Shown in pieces: positions 1-6,326 of a stretch of DNA of 6,873 bases. Source of the DNA: Bacillota bacterium (GTDB lineage: Bacteria > Bacillota > Clostridia > Peptostreptococcales > Anaerovoracaceae). The position numbers and the translations under genes are program-made. Numbering within the stretch: position 1 is the first letter of the stretch; each line of letters starts with the position of its first letter. The DNA is taken from the NCBI GenBank assembly GCA_016281165.1, contig JAEEIC010000247.1:1-6873 (forward strand), read 5' to 3'. The notes beneath the pieces were generated by a model that saw nothing but the letters and a program-made list of their open reading frames with translations, made no database searches and was not told where the DNA came from.

Positions 1-83
1 AGGAACTCCCTGAGCTTCAGATAATAGTCCTTCTTGAACTCTTCAGCCAGCAGGCCGTCCCAGTCGTTGCCTATATTGACCAT
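1..83 (-). CDS. ung: Uracil-DNA glycosylase, N-terminal fragment (runs off the window)
   Basis: The first 27 codons of a gene that continues past the left edge. The reading is MVNIGNDWDGLLAEEF followed by KKDYYLKLREF. The W-x2-LL-x-EEF-x-K-x-YY-x2-LR pattern is the conserved N-terminal helix of family 1 uracil-DNA glycosylases (compare the Bacillus enzyme, which has a similar W..L..EF.KPYY..LR stretch). Ung excises uracil from DNA and starts base excision repair in the cytoplasm. The catalytic motifs (GQDPYH and the late HPSPLS loop) lie outside the window and cannot be checked. The ATG at 83 is preceded by AAAGGA about 7 bases upstream, a reasonable SD. It begins 24 bases after the hydrolase stop, so it is probably the last visible gene of the same transcript. 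The identification rests on a short segment but the pattern is specific. Confidence 0.85.
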   Translation of the reverse strand, partial: MVNIGNDWDGLLAEEFKKDYYLKLREF

Positions 84-107
84 GTTTTTTCCTTTTCGCT
101 CCGCTGA

Positions 108-1022
108 CTAACCCAGAAGGAAATCCCTGATCTCTTTGTAGACCGCCTCGCGCTGCTTCTCGTTCAGGATCTCGTGGCGCATGTCTTCAAACAGCAGCAT
201 GGAGACCTCGGAGCAGCCGGCGTCCTTGAGGCCGTCGCAGACCTCGGCGACGCCCTTGCCGTAGCCGCCGACGGGGTCCTCGAGCCCGGCGATCAGCAGT
301 ATCGGATGGTCCTTGGGCACCTTGCCGTACCAGTCCTTCGAGTTCACGAAGGAGAGCATGGTGAAGAGGTCCTCAAAGCCCGCCAGGGTGAAGGGGAAGC
401 CGCAGGCCGGGTCGTCCACGTACTTCTTCACGTTCTCCTCATTCACGCTGAGCCAGTCGAAGGGGGTCTTCGCGGGCTTGACGCGCTTGTTGTAGGATCC
501 GAAGGCCATGTTGTTGATCATCTTGCTCACCGCGTGGCCGCCCTTCCTCTTTCTCAGCATACGCGTCATGGCAAGCCCCGCTCCCAGGGCCGGGTTGCTG
601 CCCGCGGTGCCCATGATGATGAAGCGGTCGCAGTTCCTGCCGTGGTCGGCCAGCCAGGCCCTCACCACGAAGGAGCCCATGCTGTGGCCCATGACGGAGA
701 CGGGGACGTCCGGGAACTCCTCGTGGAGCATGCCGTTGAGCTTCTCCACGTCGTTCACCAGGGTCTTCCAGCCGTCATGCTCCCCCATGTAACCGTAGTC
801 GGAAGGATCGGAGCTCCTGCCGTGGCCGATGTGGTCGTTGCCGGCGACCGCGATGCCGTACCTGTTGAGCCATTTCGCGAAGTCGTCGTAGCGCTCTATG
901 TATTCGCTCATGCCGTGGACGATCTGCAGGACCGCGATCACGGGCATCTCGTCCGGCAGCCATTCGGTCCAGACCACCGTGTTTTTACCGTCGGTGCCGG
1001 CGAAAGTGTTTTCCTTTTTCAT
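108..1022 (-). CDS. Alpha/beta hydrolase, lysophospholipase / monoacylglycerol lipase-like (Hydrolase_4 type)
   Basis: A 304-residue cytoplasmic serine hydrolase with no signal peptide or membrane segment. The alpha/beta hydrolase layout is complete. HG at 36-37, in the strand-loop that forms the oxyanion hole, is followed by the family-typical RYDDFAKWL and NDHIGHGRS (62-70). The nucleophile elbow GHSMG gives Ser114. LEDP supplies the probable acid Asp249, and MRHEILNE supplies the catalytic His283. The region around 130-220 would be the lid that sets substrate choice. This resembles the PldB/monoacylglycerol lipase group (COG2267), which hydrolyses lysophospholipids, monoglycerides or other esters; the actual substrate cannot be read from sequence. 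Start at 1022 is supported by GGGAGG at 1028-1033, five bases upstream. It lies 36 bases after uvrA and 24 before ung, so it appears co-transcribed with repair genes without an obvious functional link. Confidence 0.9.
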   Translation of the reverse strand: MKKENTFAGTDGKNTVVWTEWLPDEMPVIAVLQIVHGMSEYIERYDDFAKWLNRYGIAVAGNDHIGHGRSSDPSDYGYMGEHDGWKTLVNDVEKLNGMLHEEFPDVPVSVMGHSMGSFVVRAWLADHGRNCDRFIIMGTAGSNPALGAGLAMTRMLRKRKGGHAVSKMINNMAFGSYNKRVKPAKTPFDWLSVNEENVKKYVDDPACGFPFTLAGFEDLFTMLSFVNSKDWYGKVPKDHPILLIAGLEDPVGGYGKGVAEVCDGLKDAGCSEVSMLLFEDMRHEILNEKQREAVYKEIRDFLLG

Positions 1023-1033
1023 ATTTTCCTCCC

Positions 1034-1047
1034 GGGCCCGCGGGCCC
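1034..1047. repeat. GC-only 14-bp perfect palindrome between uvrA and the hydrolase
   Basis: GGGCCCGCGGGCCC is its own reverse complement. In RNA it can fold as a 5-bp stem with a CGCG loop. It directly abuts the hydrolase SD sequence (GGGAGG, 1028-1033) on the minus strand, so it could modulate ribosome access or stabilise a processed mRNA end. No U-tract follows, so it is not a standard terminator. It shares the 10-mer CCGCGGGCCC (1038-1047) with the palindrome upstream of uvrA (3971-3980). The structure is certain; any role is inference. Confidence 0.6.
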
Positions 1048-1058
1048 CGCTCAGCATA

Positions 1059-3902
1059 TCACTTTTTCAGCATATCCTTAAGGTACTCGCCGGTGTACGA
1101 TCCGGGCGTTTCCGCGACCTCCTCGGGAGTGCCGCTGGCGATGACGGTCCCGCCTCTGGCCCCGCCGTCGGGCCCCAGATCGATTATATGATCGGCGCAC
1201 TTGATGACGTCGAGATTGTGCTCGATGACTATGACCGTGTTGCCCGCGTCGACGAGTTTTTGCAGCACGTCGATGAGCTTGTCGACGTCGGCGAAATGAA
1301 GGCCCGTCGTGGGCTCGTCGAGTATGTAGAGGGTCCTGCCCGTGCTCTTCTTGGAGAGCTCCGTGGCCAGCTTGATCCTCTGGGCCTCGCCGCCCGAGAG
1401 CTGGGTCGAGGGCTGGCCGAGCCTGATGTAGCCCAGGCCCACCTCGTGCAGGGTCTTCATGTAGCGGCTGATCGAGGGGATGTTGGCGAAGAAATCCTTG
1501 GCCTCGTCCACGCTCATATTGAGCACGTCGTAGATGTTCTTCCCCTTATATTTTACCTCGAGAGTCTCGCGGTTGTAGCGCTTTCCGTGGCAGACCTCGC
1601 AGGGCACGTAGACGTCGGGCAGGAAGTTCATCTCGATCTTGATGATGCCGTCGCCCGAGCAGGCCTCGCATCTGCCGCCCTTGACGTTGAAGCTGAAGCG
1701 GCCCGCGTCGAAGCCCCTCATCTTCGCGTCGGGAGTCTCGGCGAAGAGCTGGCGTATGGGGGTGAAGACGCCGGTGTAGGTCGCGGGATTGCTCCTGGGG
1801 GTCCTGCCTATGGGGGACTGGTCGATATCGATGATCTTGTCGATGTTCTCCGCCCCTTCTATGGACTCGTGGGGGCCGGGCTTGGCCTTGGCGCGGTAGA
1901 AGTTCTGGGCCAGGGCCTTGTAGAGGATGTCGTTCACGAGGCTGCTCTTGCCCGAGCCCGAGACGCCGGTCACGCAGATGAACTCTCCCAGGGGGAAATC
2001 GACGTCGATGCCGCGGAGATTGTTGGCGCGGGCGCCCCTGACGCTGATGTACTTGCCGCTGCCCTCTCTTCTGCTCTTCGGCACGGCGATCTTCTTCCTG
2101 CCGGAGAGATACTGGCCGGTTATGCTCTCGGGACAATTCTCTATGTCCTCTATGCTGCCCTGGGCGACCAGATAGCCCCCGGCCTCGCCGGCTCCGGGAC
2201 CGATATCGATGATCTGGTCAGCCGCCTCCATGGTCTCCTGGTCGTGCTCCACGACGATGAGGGTATTGCCCAGATCCGTGAGGCTCCTTAAGGCCGTCAG
2301 CAGCTTCCGGTTGTCCTTCTGGTGCAGTCCGATGCTGGGCTCGTCAAGTATGTACATCACGCCGACCAGCGAGGAACCGATCTGGGTCGCGAGCCTGATG
2401 CGCTGCGACTCGCCGCCCGAAAGGGTCGCCGAGGCCCGCGAGAGGCTGAGATAATCGAGCCCCACCTCGATGAGGAACTCGAGCCTGGCGCTTATCTCCT
2501 TGAGTATGAGCCTGGCGATGGAAAGATCCTTCTCCGAGAGCTTCGCGGGCAGGTCCCGCGTGAACTGCAGGGCGTCCCTCACCGACATCTCGGTGAACTC
2601 GATGATGTTCTTCCCGCCCACGGTGACGGCCAGGATCTCGGGCTTGAGCCTCTTGCCGTGGCAGGCTTCGCAGACGTCCACGGTCATGTATTCCTCGAGC
2701 TTGGCCTTGATCATCTCGGAGCTGGAATAACTGTGGCGGCGCATGAGGTTGGGGATCACGCCCTCGAAGGTATCGTGGCGGTGCGAAATGGATCCGTCGC
2801 GCCTGGTATATCCGTAGTCGAGCTTGCGGCCGCCAGTGCCGTAGAGCAGCTCCTGCACGAAGCCGGCGGGAAGATCCTTGTACGGGGTATCCATGCTGAC
2901 GTGGTGATAGTCGGCGAGAGCCCCTATGAGCTGCTTGTAAAAGCCCGCGTACTCCATGCTCGCGAAGGCCTTGGTGAGAGCGCCCCCGTTAAGGGACAAG
3001 TCCTGGTCCTCTATCAGCATGTCGGGATCCATGCGCTCGATGAAGCCCAGGCCGTTGCAGACCGGACAGGCTCCGAAGGGCGAGTTGAAGGAAAAGTCGC
3101 GGGGCTCCAGCTCTCCTATGCTCACTCCGTGCTCGGGGCAGGCGAGCCTGGTGCTGTAGACGAGCTCCTTCGTCTCTTCCCCCTGCTGCACGAGGGCGGT
3201 CACGAGGCCCTCACCCTGCGCGACGGCAAGCTCCACGCTCTCCGAAAAGCGCCCCTCCTGGCCCTCTCTCACTATCATCCTGTCGATGACTATGTCTATG
3301 CTGTGCTTGTAGGTCTTGGCCAGCTTGATCTCGTCCTCGCCCAGGGTCTTGATCTCGCCGTCGACCCGGACCCTCACGAAGCCCTCTCTTTGTATGCGCT
3401 CAAGCACCTTCTCGTGCTGGCCCTTCATCTGCCTCACGACGGGCGCGAGCAGGGTGACCCTGGTCCCCTCTCCGAGCTCCATGAGGCGGGAGACGATCTG
3501 GTCCACGGTCTGGCTCGTGATCTCCCTGCCGCAGATGGGGCAGTGGGGGATGCCGGTGCGGGCGTAGAGCAGCCTCAGGTAGTCGTATATCTCGGTCACG
3601 GTGCCCACGGTGGAGCGGGGGTTCTTGCTGGTGGTCTTCTGGTCGATGGAGATGGCGGGAGAGAGCCCGTCGATGGAGTCGACGTCGGGCTTGTCGACCT
3701 GCCCCAGGAACATGCGGGCGTAGGCCGAAAGGCTCTCAACATAGCGCCTCTGGCCCTCGGCGTATATGGTGTCGAAGGCGAGCGAAGACTTGCCGGACCC
3801 GGAGAGGCCGGTGATGACTATCATCTTGTCTCTGGGTATCTTGACGTTCAGATTCTTGAGATTGTGGGCCCTGGCGCCCTTTATGATGAGATCTGTCTGC
3901 AT
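1059..3902 (-). CDS. uvrA: Excinuclease ABC subunit UvrA
   Basis: Full-length 947-residue damage-recognition ATPase of nucleotide excision repair. It dimerises, scans DNA and loads UvrB at bulky lesions. Both ABC modules look intact. Module I: Walker A GLSGSGKSS (Lys38), signature LSGGESQ (494-500), Walker B YILDEPS (Asp520, Glu521), H-loop His553. Module II: Walker A GVSGSGKSS (Lys652), signature LSGGEAQ (835-841), Walker B ILDEPTTG (Asp862, Glu863), H-loop His895. The first zinc module reads C255-x2-H258 with C279-x2-C282, so one Cys ligand is replaced by His. The second is C745-x2-C748 with C768-x2-C771, in the GGRCEAC context typical of the DNA-binding zinc finger. Length matches the family (about 940). 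The ATG at 3902 is the first possible start after an in-frame stop at 3933-3935, yet no SD precedes it. It follows uvrB by 109 bases. It has only one TTA, CTA or TCA codon (TTA at 2289-2291). Confidence 0.99.
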   Translation of the reverse strand: MQTDLIIKGARAHNLKNLNVKIPRDKMIVITGLSGSGKSSLAFDTIYAEGQRRYVESLSAYARMFLGQVDKPDVDSIDGLSPAISIDQKTTSKNPRSTVGTVTEIYDYLRLLYARTGIPHCPICGREITSQTVDQIVSRLMELGEGTRVTLLAPVVRQMKGQHEKVLERIQREGFVRVRVDGEIKTLGEDEIKLAKTYKHSIDIVIDRMIVREGQEGRFSESVELAVAQGEGLVTALVQQGEETKELVYSTRLACPEHGVSIGELEPRDFSFNSPFGACPVCNGLGFIERMDPDMLIEDQDLSLNGGALTKAFASMEYAGFYKQLIGALADYHHVSMDTPYKDLPAGFVQELLYGTGGRKLDYGYTRRDGSISHRHDTFEGVIPNLMRRHSYSSSEMIKAKLEEYMTVDVCEACHGKRLKPEILAVTVGGKNIIEFTEMSVRDALQFTRDLPAKLSEKDLSIARLILKEISARLEFLIEVGLDYLSLSRASATLSGGESQRIRLATQIGSSLVGVMYILDEPSIGLHQKDNRKLLTALRSLTDLGNTLIVVEHDQETMEAADQIIDIGPGAGEAGGYLVAQGSIEDIENCPESITGQYLSGRKKIAVPKSRREGSGKYISVRGARANNLRGIDVDFPLGEFICVTGVSGSGKSSLVNDILYKALAQNFYRAKAKPGPHESIEGAENIDKIIDIDQSPIGRTPRSNPATYTGVFTPIRQLFAETPDAKMRGFDAGRFSFNVKGGRCEACSGDGIIKIEMNFLPDVYVPCEVCHGKRYNRETLEVKYKGKNIYDVLNMSVDEAKDFFANIPSISRYMKTLHEVGLGYIRLGQPSTQLSGGEAQRIKLATELSKKSTGRTLYILDEPTTGLHFADVDKLIDVLQKLVDAGNTVIVIEHNLDVIKCADHIIDLGPDGGARGGTVIASGTPEEVAETPGSYTGEYLKDMLKK

Positions 3903-3910
3903 ATCGGATG

Positions 3911-3939
3911 ATAATATTCTGGATCGCTGTATCTATGAA
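3911..3939 (-). promoter_or_regulatory. Candidate sigma-A-type promoter for uvrA, predicted to give a leaderless or near-leaderless mRNA
   Basis: On the minus strand, TTCATA (3934-3939, 4 of 6 matches to TTGACA) is separated by exactly 17 bases from TATTAT (3911-3916, 5 of 6 matches to TATAAT). Transcription would be expected to start about 5-8 bases after the -10, at roughly 3903-3905, just before the uvrA ATG at 3902. This agrees with the absence of any SD upstream of uvrA. The spacing and -10 are good and the -35 is moderate. The stretch is AT-rich compared with its surroundings. This is a prediction from sequence only. Confidence 0.5.
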
Positions 3940-3971
3940 ATATCTGGCATGTCGAACGCTTAAAGCAGCGC

Positions 3972-3995
3972 CGCGGGCCCGCGAACACACCCGCG
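3972..3995. repeat. GC-rich palindrome with an alternative hairpin in the uvrB-uvrA intergenic region
   Basis: CGCGGGCCCGCG (3972-3983) is a perfect 12-bp palindrome. Its left half CGCGGG (3972-3977) can instead pair with CCCGCG at 3990-3995, leaving a 12-base loop, so two mutually exclusive foldings are possible. Together with CCGGCCGG (4002-4009) it lies just downstream of the uvrB stop. On the minus strand only TTTAA follows a few bases later, too weak for a clear intrinsic terminator, but it could slow polymerase or protect a 3' end. It shares CCGCGGGCCC with the palindrome on the other side of uvrA. Confidence 0.5.
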
Positions 3996-4011
3996 ATGCT
4001 CCCGGCCGGAA

Positions 4012-6024
4012 CTAGAGCTTGGCCCGTACCTCGAGCATCCTGTCGCGCAGAAGCGCGGCCCGCTCGAACTGCAGGTCTTTCGCGGCCTGCCGCATCTCCT
4101 TCTCCAGCTTCGCCGCGTAATCCTTGAGCTCCGCCTTCGTGAGCTCGAGCAGGCTCTTGCCCTTGTAGTCGTCGACCTGGTCCTCGATCTTCTCGGTGAC
4201 CTCTATGATGTCGCGCACGGCCTTCCTCACGGTCTGCGGAGTGATGCCGTTCTCTTCATTGTACTTCTGCTGTATCTCGCGGCGGCGGTCGGTCTCGTCG
4301 ATGGCGGCGCGCATGGCCCTGCTGATCTGGTCGGCGTACATGATGACGTGGCCGTCGGCGTTCCTGGAGGCCCTGCCTATGGTCTGTATCAGCGAGGTCT
4401 CGGTCCTCAGGAACCCTTCCTTGTCGGCGTCGAGTATCGCGACCAGCGAGACCTCGGGAAGATCAAGGCCCTCTCTTAAGAGGTTTATCCCGACCAGGGT
4501 ATCGAAGACCCCCAGCCTCAAGTCTCTTAAGATGGCGTTCCTTTCGAGAGTATCGACGTCGGAATGCATGTAGCGCACCTTGAGCCCCGCCCCCTTGAGA
4601 TAGTCGGTGAGGCTCTCGGCCATCTTCTTGGTCAGGGTCGTGACCAGGACCCTGTTCCCCTTGGCGGTCTCCTTGTTGATCTCGCCTATCAGGTGGTCTA
4701 TCTGCCCCTCGGTGGGCACGATCTCGATGGGAGGATCAAGGAGCCCCGTGGGCCTGATGACCTGCTCCGCGTCTATGCCGCCGGCCTTCTCCTTCTCGTA
4801 TTCGGCGGGAGTCGCGCTGACGTAGATTATCTGGTTCACCCTCTCCTCGAACTCGCTGAAGGTGAGAGGCCTGTTGTCAAGGGCCGAGGGAAGCCTGAAA
4901 CCGTATTCGACCAGCGAGGTCTTCCTCGCCCTGTCGCCGTTGGCCATGGCCCGCAGCTGCGGCAGCATGGCGTGGGACTCGTCGACGATGATGAGGAAGT
5001 CCTTGGGGAAGTAATCTATGAGGGTAAAGGGAGGAGCCCCGGGAGGATTCCCCACGAGATGGCGCGAATAGTTCTCTATGCCCTTGCACATGCCTATCTC
5101 TCTGAGCATCTCAAGGTCGTAGCGGGTGCGCTGCTCGAGCCTCTGGGCCTCCAGCAGCTTTCCCCTGTCCTTGAGCCAGACGAGCCTGTCCTCCAGCTCC
5201 TCTTCTATGCTCACCAGGGCCTTCTTCATCGCTTCCTTCGAGGTCACGTAGTGGCTGGCGGGAAAGACGGAGATGTGGTTCCTCTTGGCCAGTATCTCGC
5301 CCGTCACCTGGTCGAACTCCTTGATGCTGTCGATCTCGTCGCCGAAGAACTCGACCCTCACGGCGTGGTCCATGCCCTGGGGGATGATGTCGACTATGTC
5401 GCCCCTGACCCTGAAGGTGCCGCGCTCAAAGCCCAGATCGTTCCTCGCGTACTGTATGTCGGTGAGCTCGATGAGCAGGCTGTCCCTGCTCCGCTGCTGG
5501 CCGGGCCTTAAGGATATCATCTGGCCCTCGTACTCGGAGGGATCGCCCATGCCGTAGATGCACGAGACCGAGGCGACGATGATGACGTCGTTCCTCTCGG
5601 CCAGGGCGGCGGTAGCGGAGTAGCGCAGGCGCTCTATCTCGCTGTTGATGTCGGAATCCTTCTCGATATATGTATCGGTGGAGGGCACGTAAGCCTCGGG
5701 CTGGTAATAATCGTAGTAGGAGATGAAGTACTCGACAGCGTTCTCGGGGAAGAACTCCTTGAACTCGCCGCAGAGCTGGGCGGCCAGAGTCTTGTTGTGC
5801 GAGATCACCAGCGTGGGCTTCTGCACCTGGGCGATGACGTTGGCCATGGTGAAGGTCTTGCCCGAACCGGTCACGCCGAGAAGAGTCTGGTGCTTCTTGC
5901 CGCTCTTTATGCCCTTCACCAGCCTGCTGACCGCCTCCGGCTGGTCGCCCATCATCTTAAAATCCGAGACCAGCTTGAAGGGCTTCTCTATCCTGTATTC
6001 TACTTCCGGTCTTATCTCGCTCAT
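4012..6024 (-). CDS. uvrB: Excinuclease ABC subunit UvrB
   Basis: Full-length 670-residue helicase-like subunit of nucleotide excision repair. It takes over damaged DNA from UvrA, verifies the lesion and recruits UvrC. Walker A is GVTGSGKT (50-57, Lys56). The aromatic beta-hairpin that inserts between strands is present (about 101-134, with the tyrosine cluster Y103, Y104, Y106, Y107 before QPEAYVPSTDTYIEKD). Walker B/DEAD-like DESH is at 348-351. YVSATPAEYE is at 401-410, and helicase motif VI QTIGRASRN is at 547-555. The C-terminal UVR motif that binds UvrC is at about 636-670 (LQFERAALLRDRMLEV). The ATG at 6024 lies one base after the rqcP stop (TAA-G-ATG), and only a weak GAG is available as SD, so translation is probably coupled to rqcP. 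All three TTA codons in the gene precede AGA or AGG. Confidence 0.99.
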   Translation of the reverse strand: MSEIRPEVEYRIEKPFKLVSDFKMMGDQPEAVSRLVKGIKSGKKHQTLLGVTGSGKTFTMANVIAQVQKPTLVISHNKTLAAQLCGEFKEFFPENAVEYFISYYDYYQPEAYVPSTDTYIEKDSDINSEIERLRYSATAALAERNDVIIVASVSCIYGMGDPSEYEGQMISLRPGQQRSRDSLLIELTDIQYARNDLGFERGTFRVRGDIVDIIPQGMDHAVRVEFFGDEIDSIKEFDQVTGEILAKRNHISVFPASHYVTSKEAMKKALVSIEEELEDRLVWLKDRGKLLEAQRLEQRTRYDLEMLREIGMCKGIENYSRHLVGNPPGAPPFTLIDYFPKDFLIIVDESHAMLPQLRAMANGDRARKTSLVEYGFRLPSALDNRPLTFSEFEERVNQIIYVSATPAEYEKEKAGGIDAEQVIRPTGLLDPPIEIVPTEGQIDHLIGEINKETAKGNRVLVTTLTKKMAESLTDYLKGAGLKVRYMHSDVDTLERNAILRDLRLGVFDTLVGINLLREGLDLPEVSLVAILDADKEGFLRTETSLIQTIGRASRNADGHVIMYADQISRAMRAAIDETDRRREIQQKYNEENGITPQTVRKAVRDIIEVTEKIEDQVDDYKGKSLLELTKAELKDYAAKLEKEMRQAAKDLQFERAALLRDRMLEVRAKL

Positions 6025-6025
6025 C

Positions 6026-6271
6026 TTACTCGTTAATGATCTCGTAGAGACCCGCGGCCTGGTCCTTCAGCACGTGCTCCGGGGTCGAGAGCACCCTCAC
6101 CTTCAGCCTGGAATCGCCGAAGACGATCTCGATCTCGTCTCCCGGCTTCACCTGGGCGGAGGGCTTCACGGCCTTGCCGTTGACCGCTATCCTGGTCTGC
6201 TCGCAGGCGTCGTGGGCGACAGTCCTGCGCTTTATGAGTCTTGATACCTTTAAATACTTGTCTATCCTCAT
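6026..6271 (-). CDS. rqcP: RqcP, S4-domain ribosome-associated quality-control factor (YabO / Hsp15-like)
   Basis: An 81-residue basic protein made almost wholly of one S4 RNA-binding domain: MRIDKYLKVSRLIKRRTVA at the start, then VNGKAVKPSAQVKPGDEIEI (30-49). The C-terminal tail ends in YEIINE, as in Firmicute RqcP proteins. Known RqcP binds the obstructed 50S subunit with RqcH and supports alanine tailing of stalled nascent chains. The mazG-hup-rqcP order supports RqcP over other S4 proteins. The ATG at 6271 matches the family start, and no ATG, GTG or TTG exists in frame back through the terminator. There is no SD: the leader is U8 followed by CACTGAT. The early codons include TTA and TCA, which are rare in this window. 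The gene begins 7 bases after the hup terminator U-tract, so its promoter is unclear. The sporulation genes yabP and yabQ, its usual downstream neighbours in spore-formers, are not here. Confidence 0.93.
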   Translation of the reverse strand: MRIDKYLKVSRLIKRRTVAHDACEQTRIAVNGKAVKPSAQVKPGDEIEIVFGDSRLKVRVLSTPEHVLKDQAAGLYEIINE

Positions 6272-6278
6272 ATCAGTG

Positions 6279-6307
6279 AAAAAAAAGGGGCAACCGAAGC
6301 TGCCCCT
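6279..6307 (-). terminator. Intrinsic terminator of hup with UUCG tetraloop
   Basis: On the minus strand, nine consecutive base pairs (6299-6307 with 6286-6294, including one G-U wobble) close on the very stable C(UUCG)G tetraloop (loop 6295-6298). Eight U residues follow (6279-6286, the first also pairing at the stem base). It begins 19 bases after the hup stop and ends 7 bases before the rqcP start. It should end most hup transcripts and leave rqcP-uvrB dependent on read-through or on a promoter in or near this structure. Confidence 0.93.
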
Positions 6308-6313
6308 CGAACG

Positions 6314-6319
6314 ATCATA
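6314..6319 (-). promoter_or_regulatory. Possible -10 element for rqcP-uvrB (weak)
   Basis: TATGAT on the minus strand matches TATAAT at 5 of 6 positions. It would start a transcript at about 6307, the first base of the terminator hairpin, giving rqcP a 36-base leader made of that hairpin and the U-tract. No convincing -35 lies 16-18 bases upstream and there is no extended -10 TG. This is a candidate only; read-through from hup is an equally possible source of rqcP mRNA. Confidence 0.2.
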
Positions 6320-6326
6320 CCGCTTA

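Noticed and set aside
255..282. Idea that UvrA has a broken first zinc module because residue 258 is His rather than Cys (numbers are protein residues of UvrA)
   Set aside because: His is a normal zinc ligand and C-x2-H ... C-x2-C variants occur in intact UvrA proteins; the surrounding motif is well conserved.
174..3911. Long plus-strand open frames (705 and 529 codons) opposite the hydrolase and uvrA, and one of 315 codons opposite uvrB (4564-5511)
   Set aside because: All are exactly codon-antiparallel to the real genes and stay open only because the sense genes avoid TTA, CTA and TCA codons. Their translations are low-complexity (rich in A, G, V, L, H, D) and have no recognisable domains, while the minus-strand products are textbook UvrA, UvrB and hydrolase.
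3950..3995. Possible LexA/SOS boxes upstream of uvrA (CGAAC half-sites at 3953-3957 and 3982-3986)
   Set aside because: The Firmicute box needs CGAAC-N4-GTTCG. Neither half-site has an acceptable partner four bases away (the second pairs with CCGCG, 2 of 5 matches). SOS control cannot be claimed from this sequence.
3972..4011. Intrinsic terminator after uvrB
   Set aside because: GC-rich hairpins are present but no adequate U-tract follows on the minus strand (only TTTAA after several bases), so I list the structure as a palindrome rather than a terminator.
6307..6325. LexA-like half-site GTTCG next to the TATGAT element upstream of rqcP
   Set aside because: The expected partner half-site reads GGTAT instead of CGAAC (2 of 5 matches); most likely chance.
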